A program made the translations under genes and the position numbers. From contig JBFFIE010000059.1 of the NCBI GenBank assembly GCA_041556555.1, forward strand, positions 1-5,993: a stretch of DNA of 5,993 nucleotides. The letters are read 5' to 3'. This document shows, piece by piece, positions 1 through 5,993 of the stretch. Positions within the stretch are counted from its first letter, which is position 1. Every line of letters begins with the position of its first letter. Below the pieces are notes generated by a model. That model had not been told where the DNA came from. It worked only from the letters and a program-made list of their open reading frames with translations, and searched no databases. The stretch is from SZUA-592 sp041556555. GTDB taxonomy: Bacteria; Pseudomonadota; Gammaproteobacteria; Eutrophobiales; Eutrophobiaceae.

Positions 1-110
1 ACCTGATAGGACATATTGAGGTGGACTCAGAAGACAGTGTACTAACACTCCAGCCCTATCAATCTGTCTGGCTGACCAATATTTGGGAGTGTAAACCTAA
101 AGCACCCTGA
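1..110 (+). CDS. 3' end of a probable GH13 sugar phosphorylase (sucrose/glucosylglycerate phosphorylase type), partial
   Basis: Seen: from base 3 an open frame runs for 35 codons to a TGA at 108-110; bases 1-2 (AC) are the end of a cut codon. The peptide begins LIGHIEVD and contains LTLQPYQSVWLTN before a short polar tail ending in KPKAP. Family knowledge: the small C-terminal beta domain of GH13 sucrose-phosphorylase-like enzymes usually ends with a D-L-I-x-G turn, an acidic stretch and a final strand of the type L-x-L-x-P-Y-Q-x-x-W-L. The cut first codon (xAC) is compatible with that Asp. Inferred role: a cytoplasmic enzyme that phosphorolyses an alpha-glucoside to glucose-1-phosphate. The substrate cannot be told from this fragment, and the catalytic domain lies outside the window. 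Another GH13 enzyme is possible. There is no clear terminator after the stop and no evident functional link to TAM. Confidence 0.6.
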   Translation, partial: LIGHIEVDSEDSVLTLQPYQSVWLTNIWECKPKAP

Positions 111-165
111 TGATGGTTATAGTAGAATAATCCTGCTGCACATATCTCCAAAAAGTAAAGTTAGC

Positions 166-193
166 GACGGCCTGATCTCATATACGGGCCGCC
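166..193. repeat. GC-rich inverted repeat in the tamA upstream region
   Basis: CGGCC at 168-172 is complementary to GGCCG at 187-191, and G166/C193 extends the stem across one mismatch. The loop is 14 bases. No run of T follows on the plus strand (AGTATAATTAAG), so it is a poor intrinsic terminator for the upstream gene. It overlaps the spacer and weak -35 of the proposed tamA promoter, so it could be a regulator site, a weak RNA hairpin on read-through transcripts, or chance. Confidence 0.35.
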
Positions 194-201
194 AGTATAA
201 T
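172..201 (+). promoter_or_regulatory. Candidate sigma-70 promoter for tamAB
   Basis: A perfect -10 hexamer TATAAT lies at 196-201. Eighteen bases upstream is CTGATC (172-177), which matches only the TGA core of TTGACA, so the -35 is weak. Transcription would begin near 208, giving a leader of roughly 18 bases before the tamA ATG at 226. The -10 match and its position directly before the operon support it; the poor -35 and lack of an extended -10 (TGn) keep confidence moderate. Confidence 0.45.
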
Positions 202-225
202 TAAGCATCAAACGAGTTAGCCTTG

Positions 226-2019
226 ATGATCCGCAATGTTCTCCTGATAACAATCTTGACGCTGCTGTGTGCCTGCACTTTCCTGCCGATGCTGAACAAT
301 AGTGCAGAAAATGGTGAAAATGGAAAAAACAGCACGAACTCTACAATAAGAATTGTTGTCAACGGTATTGATAATGATGTTGTCGAAAATATCCGAGACC
401 ATATCAGCATGTCCCGAAGTGCGTGTACAGTCCCTGTAGATCTATTAAGGCCTCGTATCAATAAGGCACGGACTGAGACAACAACTGCATTGCAGGCCCT
501 TGGTTACTACGAAGCAAATATTGCATTAGAACTGCTTGAAACAGAGGACTGCCCTACCCTGAATATTAATGTTGAGCCCGGCAGGCGAATGTCAGTTGAC
601 GATGTGAAGATAGAGATCACAGGTGACGCAGGAAATGACCGGTTATTCATGGCGCGTCTGGAAAAAATACCTTTGAATAAAGGTGATCCTCTCAATCATG
701 GTAACTACAGTAAAGCCAAATCACTTATTGAATCAGTCGCGACTGAACTGGGTTACCTTGAAGGCCGCTTTGAACACTCCGTTCTGACCATCGATATGGA
801 GAATTACGCTGCAAGGATAAGTTTGATATATAACAGCGGTGAACGCTACAGACTGGGGGATATTAAGCTTACGCAAAATCCAAAGGAATTACGTGAATCT
901 CTGGTGAATCGCCTGATAGAGGCGCCCCGTGGTGAATATTTCAATACCAGAGAAATCATCAAGATCCAGGAACGACTCAGCAGCAGTAACTATTTCAAGG
1001 ATGTGGAAGTCAGGCCCCGACTCACGACCAATGAAGAGAAGACCATTCCGGTTGATGTCACGGTGACACCTTCCGATCGGCACAAGGTTTCGGCATCATT
1101 TGGCTATGCAAGCGACGAAGGGTTTCGTGGACGGCTCGGTTACACGGATCGTCGCTGGAATGACCGTGGGCATCGACTGGGAGGCGAAATCAGACTATCA
1201 CAAATCGAGCGTGGCCTGTCCGCCAACTATCAGATTCCTCGCAAGCATCCTTCAAACGAATGGTTGCAATTCACTGCCGGACTCAGACAGGAAGAGGTCG
1301 ATACCTTTGATGCCATCAAGGGAAGAATATCAATCACGGAAAGCAAGCGCCGTCCTTGGGGTTTCCTGGAAAACCGCTTTATCTCACTTTCACGTGATGA
1401 TTTCGAGATCGGTGGTGAAGATAACAGCGGAACATATTTGATACCGGGGCTGCGTTGGAACCGTCGTGTCACCGATAATGATCTCTATCCGCAGCGGGGA
1501 TTGGATATCAGCATTGAGGCAAGAGGCGGTACAGAGGCCATCATCTCTGATACCAGTTTTGCCAGGACGCATCTGCATGTCCATTACCTAAAAGGCATTG
1601 GTTATGGCGTGAGGGTCGGCGTGCGCACAGATCTGGGTGCACTCTGGGTCGATGAATTTCGCGCGCTTCCGCCATCAGAACGTTTCTTTGCTGGAGGAGA
1701 TAACAGTATCAGGGGTTATGGCTTCCAGGATCTCGGCCCCGTCAATGACCTTGGGCTGGTCATTGGTGGCAAGTACCTGGGCGTGGCCAGTCTGGAACTT
1801 GAGAAGCGATTGTTCGGTAAATGGGGCGTTGCTACCTTCGTTGATACCGGTAATGCTTTCGGCGGGCCCGGCTCTAACACTGGCGTCAAGATCGGGGCAG
1901 GCGTTGGAATCCGCTGGTTATCACCTGTCGGTCCTGTCCGTCTTGACATGGCACATCCGTTTGATGATGACACCGATACCGTGATCCGGTTTCACATTCG
2001 CATAGGAACGGATATTTGA
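226..2019 (+). CDS. tamA: TamA, outer-membrane Omp85-family subunit of the translocation and assembly module
   Basis: The 597-residue protein (E. coli TamA is 577) has the full TamA layout. Residues 1-17 are a hydrophobic signal sequence ending in LLCAC, a possible lipobox. Residues 24-40 are an Asn/Ser/Gly-rich linker. Three POTRA domains follow at about 41-118, 119-204 and 205-282, with the GYYEA turn at 93-97 and NSGERYRLG at 203-210 as TamA hallmarks. A 16-strand barrel fills about 287-597. It carries the conserved loop-6 motif RFFAGGDNSIRGY (486-498), the penultimate-strand motif SPVGPVRLD (566-574) and a last strand RFHIRIGTDI resembling the E. coli TamA C-terminus. Family role: with TamB it aids outer-membrane protein insertion and envelope lipid homeostasis. 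I chose ATG at 226; TTG at 223 is in frame but gives no advantage. The ribosome site is weak (ACGAG at 212-216, 9 bases before ATG). The gene looks intact. Confidence 0.95.
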   Translation: MIRNVLLITILTLLCACTFLPMLNNSAENGENGKNSTNSTIRIVVNGIDNDVVENIRDHISMSRSACTVPVDLLRPRINKARTETTTALQALGYYEANIALELLETEDCPTLNINVEPGRRMSVDDVKIEITGDAGNDRLFMARLEKIPLNKGDPLNHGNYSKAKSLIESVATELGYLEGRFEHSVLTIDMENYAARISLIYNSGERYRLGDIKLTQNPKELRESLVNRLIEAPRGEYFNTREIIKIQERLSSSNYFKDVEVRPRLTTNEEKTIPVDVTVTPSDRHKVSASFGYASDEGFRGRLGYTDRRWNDRGHRLGGEIRLSQIERGLSANYQIPRKHPSNEWLQFTAGLRQEEVDTFDAIKGRISITESKRRPWGFLENRFISLSRDDFEIGGEDNSGTYLIPGLRWNRRVTDNDLYPQRGLDISIEARGGTEAIISDTSFARTHLHVHYLKGIGYGVRVGVRTDLGALWVDEFRALPPSERFFAGGDNSIRGYGFQDLGPVNDLGLVIGGKYLGVASLELEKRLFGKWGVATFVDTGNAFGGPGSNTGVKIGAGVGIRWLSPVGPVRLDMAHPFDDDTDTVIRFHIRIGTDI

Positions 2020-2021
2020 TG
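2004..2021 (+). promoter_or_regulatory. tamB ribosome binding site and TGATG stop-start overlap
   Basis: AGGA at 2004-2007, inside the last codons of tamA, lies 11 bases before the tamB ATG at 2019-2021. The tamA stop TGA (2017-2019) shares its A with that ATG. This arrangement usually gives re-initiation or coupling, so the two TAM subunits are likely made in linked amounts. It also decides the tamB start: ATG at 2019 is preferred over the in-frame TTG at 2016. Confidence 0.7.
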
Positions 2022-5000
2022 ATTGCGCGTTTTATCAAGTTAATACTGCTGACCACTGTTATCAGTTTAGTCCTTGCCCTGTTTTCGGCAGGCATTCTTC
2101 TCTCCAGCGAAAGCGGTTCTCGCTGGTTGATCTATTCCGTGATTGATAAAACCGGTCTGCCGTTGACGATAGAGCGATCCGAGGGTCGGCTGCTCGACGA
2201 TATCCGCCTGTTCGGGATCCGCTATCAGGACAAATCCGGACAAATAATCAAATTGGAGCAACTAGAGATGTCATGGAAACCGGTTACGTTGCTGCGGGCA
2301 CACGTTGCCATCGACTCTCTCAAGATGACCGGACTCTCGATAACGACAGGCAAGTCCGGATCCGATAAGAAGATTAACGAACTGGATCTACCTGCGCTGC
2401 CGGTCTCACTAACAATAAAAAGACTGCATGTTGAAAAAGTCCAATTGCTCATTGAGGATGAGACGCATGCAATCAATCGTATCCAGGGCGATCTGAAAAT
2501 CACGCGTAACAGACTACGTATCAATCTCGAAGAGGCAATCAGCGGTACTGATCGAGTATACGGTACAGCTACTCTGGCCAGAAAAGAAAGGATTGAGCTT
2601 GAACTGGAACTTCACTGGGCGGGCCTATTCAGGGAAAAGCCTGCTCAAGCCTATGTGAGAGTGAGTGGTACTCAGCAAGAACTACGGTTTAACTACGAAT
2701 TTACTGGCGTACTCAATGCCAATGGAAACGGTAAACTCTACCTTTCTGCACAACCGATTGCGTTTAACGGGCAATCACAGATCACAGGTGAGCTGCCAGA
2801 ACAAGTAGCTGCGTACGCAAGCCTGGCCTCACCACTCTCATTGACAATCAATGGCACGACAGAGGGCTTTACCGCGAGCGCCCGGACAACACTTGAGAGC
2901 ACGGCCGGGGAGCCATTCGATCTGGACATCGAAAGCCGGGGTACTCTTGCAGCGGGACCAATGCAAACGCTTCAGGTCTCAACGCAGTGGCAAACGATAC
3001 CGGTAACCCCGAATCCTCTGCTGACAATCAAGGCTGACACCGATATAACCATTAGCGAAGGACTGTTAACGATCAAGCACGTCATGACATCACCCTATGC
3101 AATGCAAATAACGGGTGATGTCGATTTCAACGATGAGGTTGCAGTGGATCTGCAGATGAGCTGGCAGGAGGTTCAGGTTCCGATCAAGTCTGGTGAACCA
3201 TTGACCAGCGGTCCAGGTACATTGCAAGTCAAGGGAGCATTGATTGATCTTGATATCAGAATGCAATCACAATTATTGGCGCAGCCGGTTGGTGCCGCCG
3301 AAATCACCATTACAGCGAACTGGTCACCCCCCCTGCTCACATTCCATCAGATGACAGTGAACACCCTGGAAGGTGAATTCAATGGCAAGGGGAAATTGTC
3401 AGTGAACGAGGTAATTACAGGCCAGTTCGAACTGGCGGCACAAGATATCAATCTGGCAGCCATTAACACAGAACTGGTCAGCAGCCTTGATGCCAGGAGC
3501 ATGATTCAATTCAGCTTGCATGAACAACAAGTAATTAGTGGACGTCTGGAAGTCCCCTCAGTATCAGGTGAGTGGCGCGGATACCCACTGAAGGGAAGTG
3601 CCTCTGCTTCACTCGAAGAACAAGTCATTAATATTGAGGACTTGCAACTGACCAGCGGTGGCAATTCGATTAACTTGCAGCTGAGCCTCAATGACACATT
3701 AAAAGGTACTGCTACTGTGAGCCTGAACGATATGTCCGTGCTGGCACCGGGGCTCTCGGGCATGTTCAACAGCCGTATGGTGATTGCTGGAACAGTCAGG
3801 GCGCCCTCTCTGAACAGCGAGATCCAGGGTGAGGACATTCAATATCAGGACTTACGTATCAAAAGGCTTGGCGGAACCACGAATCTGGACCTTGCCCCGG
3901 GCAAACACTCATTATTCGATCTCACAGCGAACCGGCTCCAGTATGCAGACAAACAATTGGATGAACTGATATTGAAGGGCCAGGGCCTGACTGAGTCACA
4001 TTACCTTGCAATTACAGCTAGCGGTGAGGATCTCCAGTTGTCTGCAAGGCTTGATGGAGGATTAAACGATAACAGGGAATGGCAGGCGACATTGACTCAA
4101 CTGGATATTGATACCCCGCTGTCCGGACCCTGGACCTTGACGGGCAGTGCCCCACTGAACTGGGATCAAACGGCGGAACGATTCAACGCTGGTAAAACTT
4201 GCCTGAGTAACAATGATGCTGTGCTCTGTCTGCAGGGATCGGCTGCCCAAAGGGAAGAATATGCTGTCTCAATGGACATCAACAAACTGCCGCTGAATCT
4301 CACGCAACCGTGGTTGCCAGAGACATTTGGCCTGGAAGGTACTGTTACAGGTAATGTCAATCTCAGCCGCACGGGTAAGCACTGGCAATCCCGCGCCTCC
4401 TTGAGTGGGTCGAATACGATCATCAGTATTGGCCATGAGAATGACAGGGAAGTGCTTAGCGTGCCCGAGGCCTCAATCATGTCGGAAGTGACAGAAGATA
4501 AAAGTACCTGGAACATACGTCTGGCCTCACCCGGGAATTTTAACGTTAATATGGATGGGATAATTCAGGCAGAGGAAGAACGCCTGATCACCTCGCACCT
4601 TGATCTCAATTTGTTGAGGATCGACTGGCTGGATGCTATAGACCCTGCACTAACAGGATCAAAAGGCCAGTTCAAGGCTGAGGCCCGGCTTGCAGGCAGT
4701 CTGGAACGGCCCCGGGTGGAAGGTGAATACCGGTTGCTGAATGGTCAACTGGTCATCCAGCCACTGGGGTTGCGACTTGATCAAATCAGCGGTGTATTAC
4801 GGCCAGGCAAAGAACAGGAAACGATCCAGGTCGATGCAATGCTTGGTTCAAATGGCAAGATGCTGGAACTTAAAGGCACAGCAAGCCTGCTACCTGAAAA
4901 AGGATATCCTTATGACTTCAAGTTGAAGGGAGAGGATTTCCCTCTCGTTCGCACCGCAGAAGTAACACTGGATGCTTCACCTGATCTCAGTTTCTATGGC

Positions 5001-5927
5001 TCGAGCGATTTACACTACATTCGTGGCAGTGTACTGATACCGAAACTGAAGATGCTGATTGTCACCCTGCCGAAAGACACTGTCACGGTTTCACCGGATA
5101 CCCGGATTATCCAACAGGATGGTTCAGGTGCCATGACGAATGAAAGTGAAGTCAGGGTCGAGTTTATCCGTGAACATATGGATATCGAGATCCTCTTTAC
5201 CCTGGGTGAATCGGTACAGATCCAGGGTTTTGGTCTGGACACCAGGGTCGCCGGAGAAGTCAATGTAGTCAAGCCGGTTGGCATTTACCTGCCACGTGCC
5301 GAGGGCCTGTTGACACTCAGCGAAGGCAGTTACCGTGCCTACGGGCAAAATCTGATCATTGAGGATGGGCAGGTCCAGTTTGCCGGACCAATCGATAATC
5401 CCGGTATCAATGTTCGCGCCTATCGACCCAAGCTTGAAGTCAAACCCGGTGTGTGGGTCAAAGGTAATATCCGTCAGCCGCGCGTGACCCTGTATTCAGA
5501 ACCCAGCTTACCTGATGCTGATATCCTGTCGTACTTGATAACAGGCCGGCCCATAGCAAGGGTATCATCCAATGAAGATGCCAACCTCTTATCCAAGGCT
5601 GCTCTTGCACTGGGTACAAGGGAGTCAGTCTTGCTGGCCAGCCAGATTCAGAATATGTTCGGACTTGATGAACTCACAGTTGATACTGGCGAAACACTGG
5701 AATCGTCTTCCATCATAGCCGGCAAGCAAATATCACCCCAGCTGAATTTGCGCTCAGCATACAACCCCTTTGATCAACTCTGGACATTTTTCCTGACCTA
5801 TCAACTCACCAAACACTGGAGCATACAGACAGAGAGTGGCGACACGCAGGGAGGTGACATCATCTACTCGGTGGAATCAAATCGAATTACCGATCTGATA
5901 AAAAAAATCTGGAGCCCCGAGCAATGA
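2019..5927 (+). CDS. tamB: TamB, inner-membrane-anchored AsmA-like subunit of the translocation and assembly module
   Basis: The 1302-residue protein (E. coli TamB is 1259) begins with an uncleaved-looking hydrophobic anchor at about residues 7-28, then a long periplasmic region of short alternating beta strands, typical of the AsmA-like grooved beta fold. The early segment TGLPLTIERSEGRLLDDIRL resembles the family N-terminus. The conserved TamB (DUF490) domain occupies roughly 960-1287. Landmarks are PKLKMLIVTLPKDTVTVSPDT from 1008, GFGLDTRVAGEVNVV from 1070, GSYRAYGQNL (1103-1112) and LSYLITGRP (1170-1178). The only two cysteines, C728 and C737, match a Cys pair I recall in E. coli TamB. 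Family role: spans the periplasm, binds TamA POTRA domains through its C-terminus, and is implicated in protein assembly and phospholipid transport. After DIIYSVES (1280-1287), where E. coli TamB ends, there is an added 15-residue tail. It overlaps tamA by one base; no terminator is seen after it on the plus strand. Confidence 0.95.
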   Translation: MIARFIKLILLTTVISLVLALFSAGILLSSESGSRWLIYSVIDKTGLPLTIERSEGRLLDDIRLFGIRYQDKSGQIIKLEQLEMSWKPVTLLRAHVAIDSLKMTGLSITTGKSGSDKKINELDLPALPVSLTIKRLHVEKVQLLIEDETHAINRIQGDLKITRNRLRINLEEAISGTDRVYGTATLARKERIELELELHWAGLFREKPAQAYVRVSGTQQELRFNYEFTGVLNANGNGKLYLSAQPIAFNGQSQITGELPEQVAAYASLASPLSLTINGTTEGFTASARTTLESTAGEPFDLDIESRGTLAAGPMQTLQVSTQWQTIPVTPNPLLTIKADTDITISEGLLTIKHVMTSPYAMQITGDVDFNDEVAVDLQMSWQEVQVPIKSGEPLTSGPGTLQVKGALIDLDIRMQSQLLAQPVGAAEITITANWSPPLLTFHQMTVNTLEGEFNGKGKLSVNEVITGQFELAAQDINLAAINTELVSSLDARSMIQFSLHEQQVISGRLEVPSVSGEWRGYPLKGSASASLEEQVINIEDLQLTSGGNSINLQLSLNDTLKGTATVSLNDMSVLAPGLSGMFNSRMVIAGTVRAPSLNSEIQGEDIQYQDLRIKRLGGTTNLDLAPGKHSLFDLTANRLQYADKQLDELILKGQGLTESHYLAITASGEDLQLSARLDGGLNDNREWQATLTQLDIDTPLSGPWTLTGSAPLNWDQTAERFNAGKTCLSNNDAVLCLQGSAAQREEYAVSMDINKLPLNLTQPWLPETFGLEGTVTGNVNLSRTGKHWQSRASLSGSNTIISIGHENDREVLSVPEASIMSEVTEDKSTWNIRLASPGNFNVNMDGIIQAEEERLITSHLDLNLLRIDWLDAIDPALTGSKGQFKAEARLAGSLERPRVEGEYRLLNGQLVIQPLGLRLDQISGVLRPGKEQETIQVDAMLGSNGKMLELKGTASLLPEKGYPYDFKLKGEDFPLVRTAEVTLDASPDLSFYGSSDLHYIRGSVLIPKLKMLIVTLPKDTVTVSPDTRIIQQDGSGAMTNESEVRVEFIREHMDIEILFTLGESVQIQGFGLDTRVAGEVNVVKPVGIYLPRAEGLLTLSEGSYRAYGQNLIIEDGQVQFAGPIDNPGINVRAYRPKLEVKPGVWVKGNIRQPRVTLYSEPSLPDADILSYLITGRPIARVSSNEDANLLSKAALALGTRESVLLASQIQNMFGLDELTVDTGETLESSSIIAGKQISPQLNLRSAYNPFDQLWTFFLTYQLTKHWSIQTESGDTQGGDIIYSVESNRITDLIKKIWSPEQ

Positions 5928-5940
5928 TCACCCGGGCCAG
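5900..5940 (-). terminator. Intrinsic terminator for the convergent minus-strand gene, inside the tamB 3' end
   Basis: Read on the minus strand: CTGG (5940-5937) plus CCCGGG (5936-5931), a 9-base loop TGATCATTG, then CTCGGG (5921-5916), a GCT bulge (5915-5913) and CCAG (5912-5909). This makes a 10-pair stem with one G-U pair and a 3-base bulge. One A and then eight T (5907-5900) follow, the classical U-tract. On the plus strand there is no T run after the hairpin, so it should act only on minus-strand transcripts. The plus-strand A run encodes part of the Ile-Lys-Lys-Ile of the TamB tail. Confidence 0.75.
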
Positions 5941-5993
5941 TTACCACGTTTCATGGCGCATTCCCTGATTAGTTTTGCACGCTGTTTCGGATC
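5928..5993 (-). CDS. 3' end of an unidentified convergent gene, partial
   Basis: On the minus strand a frame is open from the window edge (5993) for 21 codons to TGA at 5930-5928. The peptide starts DPKQRAKLIREC and ends in MKRGNWPG; it is basic and helix-like at its start. Alone this is too short to be convincing, but an intrinsic terminator begins right at its stop codon and points the right way, which strongly suggests a real gene end. Its stop abuts the tamB stop with no bases between. I do not recognise the family. Confidence 0.6.
   Translation of the reverse strand, partial: DPKQRAKLIRECAMKRGNWPG

Noticed and set aside
223..225. TTG as the start of tamA (and the matching TTG at 2016 for tamB)
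   Set aside because: Both are followed at once by an in-frame ATG, which is the better start; at tamB the ATG also forms the usual TGATG overlap.
223..230. TTGATGAT occurs at both the tamA start (223-230) and the tamB start (2016-2023)
   Set aside because: Eight bases built around an ATG can easily coincide; the flanking bases differ and no shared element is visible.
1100..1441. 113-codon plus-strand frame inside tamA
   Set aside because: It overlaps the TamA barrel in another frame and shows no family features or ribosome site worth noting.
2010..2016. TamA ends in Ile rather than an aromatic residue, possibly a broken beta signal
   Set aside because: E. coli TamA ends in Leu, also non-aromatic, and the last strand here aligns well with it, so this is within family variation.
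3506..3838. 110-codon open frame on the minus strand, one of several inside tamA and tamB
   Set aside because: It lies wholly within well-supported TamB coding sequence, has low-complexity Ser/Leu-rich content and no recognisable domain; these frames are shadows.
5924..5968. ATG overlapping the tamB stop (ATGA), as if a third operon gene followed
   Set aside because: The frame closes after 14 codons (TGA at 5966-5968), and the minus-strand gene end with its terminator explains this stretch better.

Overview
The window holds the two-gene translocation and assembly module (TAM). tamA encodes an outer-membrane Omp85-family protein with POTRA domains, and tamB encodes a very long inner-membrane-anchored periplasmic AsmA-like protein. 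The linked tamA-tamB pair, the tamA length (597 aa) and the moderate base composition point to a Gram-negative proteobacterium, most likely a gammaproteobacterium. The sequence alone does not justify naming a genus.

Layout. Bases 1-110 are the 3' end of a plus-strand gene whose last 35 codons look like the C-terminus of a GH13 sugar phosphorylase. Bases 111-225 form a short intergenic region with a GC-rich inverted repeat and a perfect TATAAT -10 box about 25 bases before the tamA start, so tamAB probably has its own promoter. tamA covers 226-2019 and tamB covers 2019-5927. They overlap by one base (TGATG), so they are almost certainly co-transcribed and probably translationally coupled. At the right edge, 21 sense codons of a minus-strand gene run in from outside and stop at 5928, directly against the tamB stop. 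A strong intrinsic terminator for that minus-strand gene lies inside the last codons of tamB.

How the genes work together. By family knowledge, TamA sits in the outer membrane with periplasmic POTRA domains. TamB is held in the inner membrane by its N-terminal helix and spans the periplasm as a long grooved beta structure, contacting TamA through its C-terminal TamB (DUF490) domain. The pair is implicated in outer-membrane protein assembly and in phospholipid transport between the membranes.

The system itself is known; I see no evidence for an entirely new one. The points worth a second look are: a possible lipoprotein signal on TamA followed by an Asn-rich linker, lone cysteine pairs in both proteins, a C-terminal tail on TamB beyond the usual end, and the antisense terminator embedded in the codons of that tail.
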